Positions 7,238-14,314 of a DNA stretch of 21,557 bases are shown one piece after another (the first letter of the stretch is position 1; each line of letters begins with the position of its first letter). The DNA comes from DASXRA01 sp036506155. Lineage in GTDB: Bacteria; Actinomycetota; Actinomycetes; Mycobacteriales; Jatrophihabitantaceae. The stretch is taken from assembly GCA_036506155.1 (NCBI GenBank), contig DASXSF010000041.1, positions 1 to 21,557 of the forward strand. The letters run 5' to 3'. Under the pieces are notes generated by a model. That model saw only the letters and a list, made by a program, of their open reading frames with translations, did not search any database and was not told the DNA's origin. A program made the translations under genes and the position numbers.

Positions 7238-10078
7238 TCACACTCCGACTCGTTGGGCGATGGCAGCCGCCTCCGTTCGGTTGGTGACGGCGAGCTTGCG
7301 CAGCAGGTTCGTGACGTGCACGCTCGCCGTCTTCTCACTGATGAACAGCGCCGCGCCGATCTGCCGGTTGGTGCGCCCCTTCGCGACGAGCGCCAAGACC
7401 TCGAGCTCGCGTGGCGTCAGATTCAACGCCGCGACGGGATCACGGTCCGGGGCACCTAGCGACACGGTGAGCCGTGCCCGCTGCGCGAGTGAGCGCACCT
7501 GCGCCGCCAGCGGTGCGGCGCCGAGGGCATCCGCGACGTCCAGCACGTCGGCGAGCAGCCGCGCGGCCGCGTCGCGGGAGCGCGCCCGCAGCAACGCGTC
7601 CGCCTGCCGGAATCGGGCCAGGGCCGCCGGGTACGGCTGGGCGATCCCGTCCCAGGAAGCGACGACCGCGGCCCATTCATCTGGGGTGTCGATGCCATGG
7701 GCGCGGGATCGCTCGGCCGGGATGCTGGCCAACCAGGCCCGCACCTCGGGCAGCTGCGCCTGGAGGGTCGCACCCCAGGCGATGGCGTCGGCGGCCAGCC
7801 GATCGACTGCTGCGACGTCCGCAGGGATCGTCACGCCCATGCCGTACGCCTGCGCGATGTAGTACTGGTCGTCGGTGCCTCCGGCGACGCTCAGCATTTC
7901 GGCGATCAGTGAGCGCGCGTCGTCCCACCGCTCGTCGATCCTCGCGAGCTCAGCGGCTCGCAACAATGCCAGCCCGCGGAACTGAACGTCCTCGGCTTGC
8001 GCCGTATCGCGCAGCACATGCTCGACCACGGGGCGGGCTTCGTCGATCTGACCACGCCACAGCAGCAGCGGCAGCCAGCGCAGCTCGTGGTACGGATCGC
8101 CCGGCCGGACCCGCCGATCGGCCAAAAGCACGGCGGCCTCGTCCCAGCGCCCGGCACACAGCAGCGCCGTGATCCAGTTGCCGGCGACGGCCGACGTGTA
8201 GGCGTGCTGGTATCCGCTGCGTATCGCGTAGTCGAGACCCTCAGCGCCGACCCGCGCCGCTTCGTCGTAGCGCGTGGCGTAGTACAGGCAATGGGCGAGG
8301 TTGACGTTGGCGCGACCCACCTCCTCCGGGTCTGTGGTCAGCTCGAGCGCTCGTCGCATCGCGGGCACGCCCTCGTCGATCCGGCCCAGCCCGACCAGCG
8401 TCGGACCGAGACTGGCCAGCGCATGCGCGCGCACGTCGTCGGCGCCGACCTCGTCCGCGACCGCTATCGCACGCTGCAGCACGTGCTCCGCATCGTGGTA
8501 GCGGTTGCGCAGCATCAGGCTCTGCCCGAGAGCGGACAGTGTGTACGCCTGCTCCCGTGACGCCGGCCGACCTTCGACCAGGGCGCCCGCCTGCTCGTAG
8601 GCGGTATGCGCGGCGGCACCCCGGTTGAGCATCCAGTTGAAGCGCCCGATGCGTTCGTACACGAGCGCGCGCTGCTCGGGAGACGCGCCGTCGCCGAGCT
8701 CGCGCAGCGCGGCCTCGGCCATGCTTGCGCTGCGCGGCGAGAACGACGACGCGTGCAGGGCGTTCGCGGCGCGCAACAGCAGTTCGGCGCGTCTGATGCC
8801 CGGGTCGGGCACCCGGTCGTAGAGCCGTAGCGCCCGTTCGTACTGCGCCGCCGCGTCGGCGAAAGCATGGACACGTTCGGCCTCCTGCCCCGCCTGTAGC
8901 GACGCCGCGAACGCCTTGACCGGCATGCCGGCCGCGTCCCAGTGGTAGGCCAAGAGTGCCCAGCGCACGTGCTCGTGCAGCCGCTCGGACGCCTCGATCG
9001 CCTGTGCGGCCGCGAGGTGCAGCCGCTCGCGCTCGCCGGGCAGCAGGTCGTCGTAGAGCGCCTCTCGCACCAATGCGTGCCGGAATCGGCACGCGTCCCC
9101 GTCGATCACCAGCACCTGGACGGAGAGGGCTTCACGTAGGGCGGCAGTCACCGGCTCGCCGGTGACCTGCTCCAGTAGCACGTCGTCAACCTCGTCGCCC
9201 AGCACGGCCGCGACGTGCAGCACCGCCTGCGCCGGCTCGGACAGCCGCTCGACTCGGGACAGGATCACGTCGGAGAGCTTGACGGGCACGCCGTGGTCGA
9301 TACCGCCGGCGGCCATGAGTTCCTCGACGTAGAACGGGTTGCCGCCGCTGCGGGCGAACAACTCGTCCACGACCTCGTCGGACGGCGGGTCGTCGCTGAT
9401 CTCGCCGAGTAGGCTGGCCAGCTCGTCGCGGTCCAGCCCGGGCAGCGCGATCCGCTCTACCCGCGGGTCCCGTTCCAGGTCGGCGATCACCGGACGCAGC
9501 GGGTGGCGCCGGTGCAGGTCATCCGCGCGGTAAGTCAGCAGCAGCACGGCCGCGGCATCACGCAGGTTGCGCCCGAGGAAGGCCACCAGGTCACGCGTGG
9601 AGGCGTCCGCCCAGTGCAGGTCCTCGAAAACCAGCAAGACGGGCTGGCGCCGGCTCAGCCGGGTCAGGAAACCGAGGAGATGCTCGAACAGCGGACCCGA
9701 GCTCTGCGCGGTGCCCGCGGCGCCGCTGCCGAGCAGGGCGCCGATGTCGGTCAGGCCAGGCCCGAGCAGTTCGGCCAGTACGTCCTCGCCCAGCTGCGTA
9801 CGCAGGTCGCGCAGTGCCTCGACGAGCGGCGCGTAGGCGACGGACACCTCGCCCAGCTGGAGGCACCCACCCAGCGCGGCGATGAACCCATCGCGACGCG
9901 CCTGGTCGATGGCGGCGCTCACCAGCCTGGTCTTGCCGATGCCTGCATCACCGGAGAGCAGCACCACGCGCACTTCGCCCTCCGCCGCCGCTTGCCTCAC
10001 TGCGTGCAGTCCGGCCAGCTCGTCGGCACGTCCGACCAGCTGGCGGCTGGTCACCCGGCGCGCCACGTCCGCGAGCAT
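7238..10078 (-). CDS. LuxR-family regulator with large ATPase domain (LAL type)
   Basis: The product is about 946 residues from ATG 10078. It opens 'RQLVGRADELAGLHAV', then Walker A SGDAGIGKTRLV near residue 42 and Walker B 'VLLVFEDLHWADAST', so the N-terminus is a STAND/AAA-type ATPase. The middle is Ala-rich and helical, TPR-like. The last ~65 residues are a LuxR helix-turn-helix ('LTPRELEVLALVAKGRTNRQIGAALFISEKTASVHVTN', quoted in part). Such MalT-like proteins are ATP-dependent transcription activators; target is unknown. The frame continues upstream and ATG 10162 has a GAGG site, but the added 28 codons have A/T-rich third positions, a TTA codon and a perfect hairpin, so I favour 10078, or GTG 10066, which lies just after a TATGCT -10-like hexamer. 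Confidence 0.88.
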   Translation of the reverse strand: MLADVARRVTSRQLVGRADELAGLHAVRQAAAEGEVRVVLLSGDAGIGKTRLVSAAIDQARRDGFIAALGGCLQLGEVSVAYAPLVEALRDLRTQLGEDVLAELLGPGLTDIGALLGSGAAGTAQSSGPLFEHLLGFLTRLSRRQPVLLVFEDLHWADASTRDLVAFLGRNLRDAAAVLLLTYRADDLHRRHPLRPVIADLERDPRVERIALPGLDRDELASLLGEISDDPPSDEVVDELFARSGGNPFYVEELMAAGGIDHGVPVKLSDVILSRVERLSEPAQAVLHVAAVLGDEVDDVLLEQVTGEPVTAALREALSVQVLVIDGDACRFRHALVREALYDDLLPGERERLHLAAAQAIEASERLHEHVRWALLAYHWDAAGMPVKAFAASLQAGQEAERVHAFADAAAQYERALRLYDRVPDPGIRRAELLLRAANALHASSFSPRSASMAEAALRELGDGASPEQRALVYERIGRFNWMLNRGAAAHTAYEQAGALVEGRPASREQAYTLSALGQSLMLRNRYHDAEHVLQRAIAVADEVGADDVRAHALASLGPTLVGLGRIDEGVPAMRRALELTTDPEEVGRANVNLAHCLYYATRYDEAARVGAEGLDYAIRSGYQHAYTSAVAGNWITALLCAGRWDEAAVLLADRRVRPGDPYHELRWLPLLLWRGQIDEARPVVEHVLRDTAQAEDVQFRGLALLRAAELARIDERWDDARSLIAEMLSVAGGTDDQYYIAQAYGMGVTIPADVAAVDRLAADAIAWGATLQAQLPEVRAWLASIPAERSRAHGIDTPDEWAAVVASWDGIAQPYPAALARFRQADALLRARSRDAAARLLADVLDVADALGAAPLAAQVRSLAQRARLTVSLGAPDRDPVAALNLTPRELEVLALVAKGRTNRQIGAALFISEKTASVHVTNLLRKLAVTNRTEAAAIAQRVGV

Positions 10079-10123
10079 AAGAGAAAGCCGCCAGCCAATC
10101 GTTAATTCCGAGTGGCTGGCGGC
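10079..10123 (-). terminator. intrinsic terminator after the small basic gene
   Basis: Read on the minus strand, GCCGCCAGCCA (10123-10113) and its exact complement TGGCTGGCGGC (10097-10087) form an 11-bp stem with a 15-base loop. The stem is followed at once by TTTCTCTT. A GC-rich stem plus a T-rich tail is the classical rho-independent terminator. It lies downstream of the 60-residue gene and directly upstream of the favoured LuxR start. Confidence 0.6.
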
Positions 10124-10170
10124 CGGTGGGGGGCGGTATGTGGCGCCCGGTGGCGCGTTCATGCCGGGCC

Positions 10171-10353
10171 TCACAGCGATGCGGCGGCGAGATCCTTCAG
10201 GAAGGCCGAGACGCGGTGAGTGCGGCCGTAGCGGCGTCCGGCCTTGTGGGCCTTCGGCTGGCGGTCGGTCCGGGTGCGGCGGTAGGCCGCGGCGTTCGCA
10301 ACGAGCTCGCGCTGGTGCTCCGTGGCAACCTCTGCGTTCAGGTAGGTGCTCAT
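10171..10353 (-). CDS. small basic protein of unknown function (60 aa)
   Basis: I do not recognise the family. The case that it is real rests on an excellent ribosome-binding site, AGGAGG at 10364-10359, five bases before ATG 10353, and on a strong intrinsic terminator about 50 bases after its stop. The product begins 'MSTYLNAEVATEHQRELVAN', probably a helix, and continues into a strongly basic middle ('YRRTRTDRQPKAHKAGRRYGRTHR') with nine Arg and three Lys in sixty residues, ending with a short helix 'VSAFLKDLAAASL'. It has no membrane segment or signal peptide. It may bind nucleic acid, but that is only suggested by charge. It sits upstream of the LAL regulator on the same strand. Confidence 0.7.
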   Translation of the reverse strand: MSTYLNAEVATEHQRELVANAAAYRRTRTDRQPKAHKAGRRYGRTHRVSAFLKDLAAASL

Positions 10354-10504
10354 CGTTTCCTCCTCGGTTGGCCTGACATGGACAAGACTCCGGGTAAGGC
10401 CGGGGGCACCACATCGGGAGATTGCCTAAGCTCCTTCGCCACAGGACCTCAGATGTGGGGTAGCCCCGAGATTTCGGGCCCCTAAGGCCCCCTAGGGGGT
10501 GAGT

Positions 10505-10510
10505 TAGGCT
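10505..10510 (+). promoter_or_regulatory. possible -10 element for the PSP1 gene
   Basis: TAGGCT matches TANNNT and lies 37 bases upstream of ATG 10548. It follows directly on a perfect palindrome, CCCCCTAGGGGG at 10488-10499, which covers the spacer region and could be an operator. Two more small inverted repeats (GGGG-TAG-CCCC at 10457-10467 and CCCGA-GATT-TCGGG just after) precede it. No -35 consensus is clear. Confidence 0.3.
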
Positions 10511-10547
10511 CGTGCGATGAGCCTCGCGCGGGCGGGATGAGGTAGCG

Positions 10548-11417
10548 ATGGGCCTGATTTGCGCCGTTTCGTTCCAGCGGCAAGGCCGGCTGTACTACGC
10601 CGATCCCGGCTCGCTTACGCCGGCCGTCGGCGAGCACGTGCTGTATCCCACCGACGAGGGCCCCGAGGTCGCCGAGGTCGTGTGGGCGCCGCAGTGGGTC
10701 AGCGAGGATGTCGGCGGGCTGCCTGTCCTGGCCGGCATGGCCGGGCCGGAGGATCTCGAGCAGGCCGACGTCAGCCGCAAGAAGCGCGCCGCCGCCCGGG
10801 TCGCCGCCCGCAAACTCATCCGCGAACACGATCTGCCGATGAAGATCAGCGGCGTCGACTACGTCCACGACGCCAGTCGCACGACGATCTACTTCACCGC
10901 ACCGCACCGCGTCGATTTCCGAGCGCTGGTTCGTGACCTGTCGGCGACGCTGTCCGGACGTGTCGAGCTACGCCAGCTGTCCGCGCGCGACGAGGCGCGG
11001 CTGACCGGCGGTATCGGCTCGTGCGGGCGGGAACTGTGCTGTTCGACGTTCCTGGTCGACTTTGAGCCGGTTTCGGTGCGCATGGCCAAGGACCAGGACC
11101 TGCCGCTCAACCCGCTGCGCATCTCCGGCGCATGCGGCCGGCTGATGTGCTGTCTGAAGTACGAGCACGCGCTGTACCAGGACTTCGCGGAAAAGGCGCC
11201 AGACATCGGATCGTCCGTTGAGACGCCGGACGGTGCCGGCACCGTCGTCGGGCACAGCGTGCCGAGTGAGTCCGTGGTGGTGCGGCTGTCCGCGGACGGG
11301 CGGCGCTCCGTGTGCGCGCTCGCGTCGGTGTGCTCGGCGCGGCGCGCTTACGAGGGGAGCTTGCGACCCGAGCGTGATACGGCGACTCGTTCGTCAGAAT
11401 CGGGCGCGGTCCACTGA
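10548..11417 (+). CDS. PSP1 C-terminal domain protein (RicT/YaaT-like)
   Basis: The product is 289 residues from ATG 10548, with GATGAGG 5 bases upstream. The PSP1 domain covers about residues 1-235. The family's conserved cysteine clusters are present in 'GSCGRELCCSTFL' (about 156-168) and 'GACGRLMCCLKYE' (about 193-205). In Bacillus subtilis the homologue RicT/YaaT binds iron-sulfur clusters with RicA and RicF and affects RNA processing by RNase Y; the role in actinomycetes is not established, so I give no symbol. The last ~40 residues are Ser/Arg-rich and not part of the domain. They overlap the convergent GDPD gene by 70 bp. Genes of this family often lie near tmk-holB, as here, though the LAL gene intervenes. 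Confidence 0.88.
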   Translation: MGLICAVSFQRQGRLYYADPGSLTPAVGEHVLYPTDEGPEVAEVVWAPQWVSEDVGGLPVLAGMAGPEDLEQADVSRKKRAAARVAARKLIREHDLPMKISGVDYVHDASRTTIYFTAPHRVDFRALVRDLSATLSGRVELRQLSARDEARLTGGIGSCGRELCCSTFLVDFEPVSVRMAKDQDLPLNPLRISGACGRLMCCLKYEHALYQDFAEKAPDIGSSVETPDGAGTVVGHSVPSESVVVRLSADGRRSVCALASVCSARRAYEGSLRPERDTATRSSESGAVH

Positions 11418-12118
11418 TCCCGGGCGATCAGGACTTCGCGCAGCAGGTCGGGCCGGTCGGTGATGATGCCGTCCACGCCGGCGTCGAGCAGCCGGTGCAT
11501 GTACGGCGGGTCGTTCACCGTCCAGACCACGACGCGCAGGCCGAGCCCGTGTGCTCCGGCGATCGTTCGGCGGTTGACGAGGCGGGCGGGCACGTGCGCG
11601 AACCGTGCCGGCTCATGCCACCACGGCGGGATGATCTTCGCCGGGGCGCTCGCAAGCAATGTCGCAAGGGCACGCCAGCCCAGTGCGGTCGTCAACCCCG
11701 GCCCGAGGTCGGTACGCAGCCTGGCGAGCCATCCGTCCCACGCGCCGGCCGCGCAGACCCGGTGGGCCGCGTCCGCCGCCCGGATCGCGTGGGCGAGCGG
11801 CACGATCGCATCCGCCTCCTTGACGTCGATCGCAAAGTTCGCGTCCGGGAAGGCGCGCAGCAGGTCGGCGATGCTGGGAGCGCCGAGCGTGTGGCTGCTC
11901 GTCTGGCAGACGAGGTCCGGCCGGCGCCGCAGCCGGCGGAGGGTGCCGTCGTGGAAGGCCACGCACACTCCGTCCGCGGTCACGCGGGCATCGGTCTCGA
12001 GATAGCGCAGGCCGAGCGCGTACGAGCGAGCGAACGCGTCCAGCGTGTTCTCGGCGGCCAGCCCGGCGCCGCCCCGGTGCGCAATGGCCAGGGGCACAGG
12101 CGGGCTGCCGTAGCTCAC
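11348..12118 (-). CDS. glycerophosphodiester phosphodiesterase
   Basis: The product is 256 residues from GTG 12118. GDPD enzymes hydrolyse glycerophosphodiesters to glycerol-3-phosphate and an alcohol, using a metal in a TIM barrel. Motifs in order: 'AIAHRGGAGLAAENTLDAF' (HRG and ENT, residues about 11-29), 'LETDARVTADGVCVAFHD' with the catalytic E, D and HD pair, 'AIDVKEAD' with the Lys/Glu strand, and 'GLRVVVWTVNDPPYMHRLLDAGVDGIITDRPDLL' near the C-terminus (quoted in part). There is no signal peptide, so it is probably cytoplasmic. The start lacks a clear Shine-Dalgarno site. The final ~23 residues are outside the fold and overlap the end of the PSP1 gene. Confidence 0.9.
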   Translation of the reverse strand: MSYGSPPVPLAIAHRGGAGLAAENTLDAFARSYALGLRYLETDARVTADGVCVAFHDGTLRRLRRRPDLVCQTSSHTLGAPSIADLLRAFPDANFAIDVKEADAIVPLAHAIRAADAAHRVCAAGAWDGWLARLRTDLGPGLTTALGWRALATLLASAPAKIIPPWWHEPARFAHVPARLVNRRTIAGAHGLGLRVVVWTVNDPPYMHRLLDAGVDGIITDRPDLLREVLIARDQWTAPDSDERVAVSRSGRKLPS

Positions 12119-12249
12119 GACGATGACTTTGGGGCACGACGGCCCGCCATGGCACGCGTCGCCGCCTCTGCGCCGAGACGTTCACCGGAGTTTCGTCGCT
12201 GCGTCGCACGGCCGATCGATGCCGTTCGCGGCGCGCGCGGCCGTGTCGC

Positions 12250-12255
12250 TAAACT
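12250..12255 (+). promoter_or_regulatory. putative -10 element of the tRNA-Thr gene
   Basis: TAAACT fits the TANNNT pattern and lies 29 bases upstream of the mature tRNA 5' end, a normal distance. A 7-bp perfect stem, GCGCCCG (12264-12270) with CGGGCGC (12276-12282), occupies the transcribed leader and ends two bases before the tRNA. No clear -35 is seen. Confidence 0.4.
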
Positions 12256-12284
12256 GACGCGTCGCGCCCGTTTCGCGGGCGCCT

Positions 12285-12361
12285 GCCGCCTTAGCTCAGT
12301 CGGACAGAGCGACGCACTCGTAATGCGTAGGTCCGGGGTTCGATTCCCCGAGGCGGCTCCA
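12285..12361 (+). tRNA. tRNA-Thr, anticodon CGT
   Basis: The sequence folds as a standard cloverleaf. The acceptor stem pairs GCCGCCT (12285-12291) with AGGCGGC (12351-12357). The D arm contains AGCTCAGTCGGACAGAGC. The anticodon stem ACGCA/TGCGT encloses loop CTCGTAA, placing anticodon CGT, which reads the threonine codon ACG. The T arm is CCGGG-GTTCGAT-TCCCCG in form, with the invariant GTTCGAT. Discriminator T is 12358, and CCA (12359-12361) is encoded. tRNA 3' ends are common integration sites. The sequence that follows contains several broken genes, but I saw no second copy of the tRNA 3' end in the window. Confidence 0.97.
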
Positions 12362-12540
12362 CGTTGGAATCCCGGAAATGCGGGCCTGGATACCTCTCAG
12401 CGTGCCCCATCACTGTCCCGTCGACAATGGCGCGCGGGCAGCGCCTGAGCGCTGCGCGTCGCCGTCTGCGCGGACTGCCTGGCTAATGCACAGCGGCTCC
12501 CAGTAGGTTGCCGGAATTTATCCGCGGCGAATGGAGCGTC

Positions 12541-13247
12541 GTGTCTGAGATGATCGCGGCCCTCGATCCGGGGTGAGCGGCTTTACGACACTCGCCGCGG
12601 CCTGCACTACGACAAGCCCCGCCTGCGCGGCTGGCTGCATTTGGTCTGTTTCGAGGCGTCGTTGGTGATCGGGACGCTGTTGATCGTGGCTGTCCAGGGC
12701 GCCGGTCGGACCGCAATCGCGGCGGTGTATGCCTCCTCGGTCTCCGGGATGTTCGGGGCCAGCGCCCTGTATGACCGCGGCCGCCGGCAGCCGAGTACGC
12801 GGGCCTGGTTGCAGCGCCTGGACCATCTGATGATCTTCCTGGTGATCGCCGGGACGGCGACCGCGCCGATGGTGCTGTGCGTACCTTCGCCGTACTCGTG
12901 GATGAGGCTGGCGCTCATGTGGACGCTGACGTTGCTGGCGGCTGGGGGACGGCTGGCCCGCATGCGCGCCCCGGAGTGGGCTGGCCGGCGCGATCTTTAC
13001 CGGCTTGGGCTGGGCCGCCGGCGCGGCGGTTCCCGCGGTGTGGGTGCACTCGGGGATCGGGCCGGCAGTGCTGCTGATCGTCGGCGGCCTGCTCTACAGT
13101 GTCGGCGCGCTGGCCTACCACCATCGCCGGCCTGACCCCGCTCCGGCCGTGTTCGGTTACCACGAGGTGTTCCACCTGTTTGTTAGCTTGGCGGCGGCCT
13201 GCCAGTACGTTGCGATCGCGTGCTTCCTGCTGTGTCCCTACCGATGA
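12541..13247 (+). pseudogene. hemolysin III (HlyIII/PAQR-type) membrane protein, two frameshifts
   Basis: Three frames together give one HlyIII-family protein. Frame 1 from GTG 12541 reads 'VSEMIAALDPG' and stops at 12572-12574. Frame 2 continues 'ERLYDTRRGLHYDKPRLRGW...' through five or so helices to about 12975. Frame 3 then carries 'GLAGAIFTGLGWAAGAAVP' and the C-terminal 'GYHEVFHLFVSLAAACQYVAI', the conserved HxxxH helix of the family, ending at TGA 13245-13247. Removing one base near 12574 restores the first junction. The second lies near 12975. The family's usual SALYHR motif reads SALYDR. The stop overlaps the plsC-type gene by four bases (ATGA), so the original operon layout survives. 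Sequencing error is the main alternative. Confidence 0.8.
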
Positions 13248-13975
13248 ACGCGGCGAGCCAGCGGTCCGGCGACCGGCCATGGGACCAGGATCGGTGCCCG
13301 GCACGGATGCCGTGGGTGTATCGGGTGGGGCGGCTCGCGACGATCCCGCTCGTGCGGTGGTGGGGCCGGCTGCAGGTCAGCGGCGCCGACCAGCTGCCCA
13401 CTGAGGGGCCGGTACTGCTGCTGGTCAACCACGACAGCGCCTGGGACCCGGTGATCGTCGGGGTGGCCGTGCGCTCGCGCCCGGTGCTGGCCTTGGCCAG
13501 ATCCTCGCTGTGGGACAACCGCCTACTGGGCTGGATCCTGGACCGCATGGGCCAAATCCCCATCGAGCGCGGCCGGGCCGACCTGACGGCCCTGTCGGCT
13601 GCGGTCGCGCAATTGCGGCTCGGCCGCTGTGTCGGTGTCTTCCCGGAAGGAACCGTCTCTCGCGGGCGGACCCTGCGCCCGCACAGTGGCGCGGGACGCC
13701 TCGCCCTGGCCGTGCCCGAGGCCCGTGTCGTGTGCGTGGCCGTCACCGGAGCGGTCGAGTTGGTCCGCTTCCCTCATCGCCCCCGCATCCGGGCGGAGTT
13801 CTTCACTCCAGCCGGAGGCCCCCCGGGTCCGGACGAGAGCGCGATCGCCTTCACCCGCCGGGCCACCGCGGAGATCCGCGCCCGAGCCCCTCACGTCGTG
13901 CCGGGCCGTGCCCGCAAAGCGGCCAAGTTCGCGCGGCTGGCTGCAGAGCACGACGCCCTACGGTCGTCGCGGTGA
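13244..13975 (+). CDS. 1-acyl-sn-glycerol-3-phosphate acyltransferase (PlsC family)
   Basis: The product is 243 residues from ATG 13244, chosen because it overlaps the preceding stop as ATGA. A longer in-frame extension exists but lies inside the hemolysin III C-terminus. The acyltransferase motifs are complete: block I NHDSAWD (H-x4-D, about residue 63-69), block II around 'MGQIPIERGRADL', block III FPEGTVS (about 133-139), and block IV 'VCVAVTGA'. The family transfers acyl chains to lysophosphatidate at the inner face of the membrane, but members with unknown lipid substrates are common in actinomycetes. Coupling to a hemolysin III gene suggests a membrane-lipid role for the pair. This gene is intact although its partner is broken. 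Confidence 0.9.
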   Translation: MNAASQRSGDRPWDQDRCPARMPWVYRVGRLATIPLVRWWGRLQVSGADQLPTEGPVLLLVNHDSAWDPVIVGVAVRSRPVLALARSSLWDNRLLGWILDRMGQIPIERGRADLTALSAAVAQLRLGRCVGVFPEGTVSRGRTLRPHSGAGRLALAVPEARVVCVAVTGAVELVRFPHRPRIRAEFFTPAGGPPGPDESAIAFTRRATAEIRARAPHVVPGRARKAAKFARLAAEHDALRSSR

Positions 13976-14314
13976 CAACACCGAATACCTGAGCCTGCCG
14001 CACGAAGCGGTTGGAGATCATTTCGACCATCGGATTTGCCATCCCTTTGGGATCGCTTGGCACATCTGGTGTCTCGGGAGCCGCTGAGTTCCTTTGCGCA
14101 ACAGGCGCGCGAAGGTGCACGCAATTAGCCCCTGGTCCGCGCTGTTGCCGAATGTCCGTCGGATGGTGCGCGTCGTGAGATCGCGAGATGTGCGGTGATT
14201 AGGTAAAGACGCGGGTCGCGGTGATCTCCATAGGTTGCGCGTCCGGTTCCGTCAAAAGGTGGTGGCGGTTCATCCGCGGGACGGATGTGACGCTGGCGGT
14301 GGCTGCCTAGCCTT
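13976..14314. other. gene-free spacer before the ABC/two-component cluster
   Basis: This 339-bp stretch has no supported gene and is less GC-rich than its surroundings. It contains a short inverted repeat ATCCC-TTT-GGGAT (14041-14053) and the palindrome at 14271-14287 listed separately. A minus-strand open frame across 13851-14120 has no ribosome-binding site and no family I recognise. Confidence 0.6.
14271..14287. promoter_or_regulatory. palindrome upstream of the ABC transporter operon
   Basis: CATCCG-CGGGA-CGGATG is a perfect 6-5-6 inverted repeat. It lies just ahead of a possible leaderless promoter, in which TAGCCT (14308-14313) ends seven bases before GTG 14321. TGTGAC (14286-14291) could be the -35, which would overlap the palindrome. 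The position suits a repressor or activator site. The response regulator encoded downstream is one candidate ligand. Confidence 0.4.

Noticed and set aside
10079..10414. N-terminal extension of the LAL regulator to 10414
   Set aside because: It would run through a small gene with its own strong ribosome-binding site and through a terminator hairpin, with non-coding third-position composition.
12362..12540. Attachment-site repeat (copy of the tRNA 3' end) proving an integrated element
   Set aside because: I found no second copy of the T-arm/acceptor sequence in the window, so an island is only suggested, not shown.
13851..14120. Minus-strand 89-residue open frame reading 'DPKGMANPMVEMISNRFVRQ'
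   Set aside because: Part looks protein-like, but there is no ribosome-binding site, and most of the frame lies opposite the acyltransferase gene. No family is recognised.
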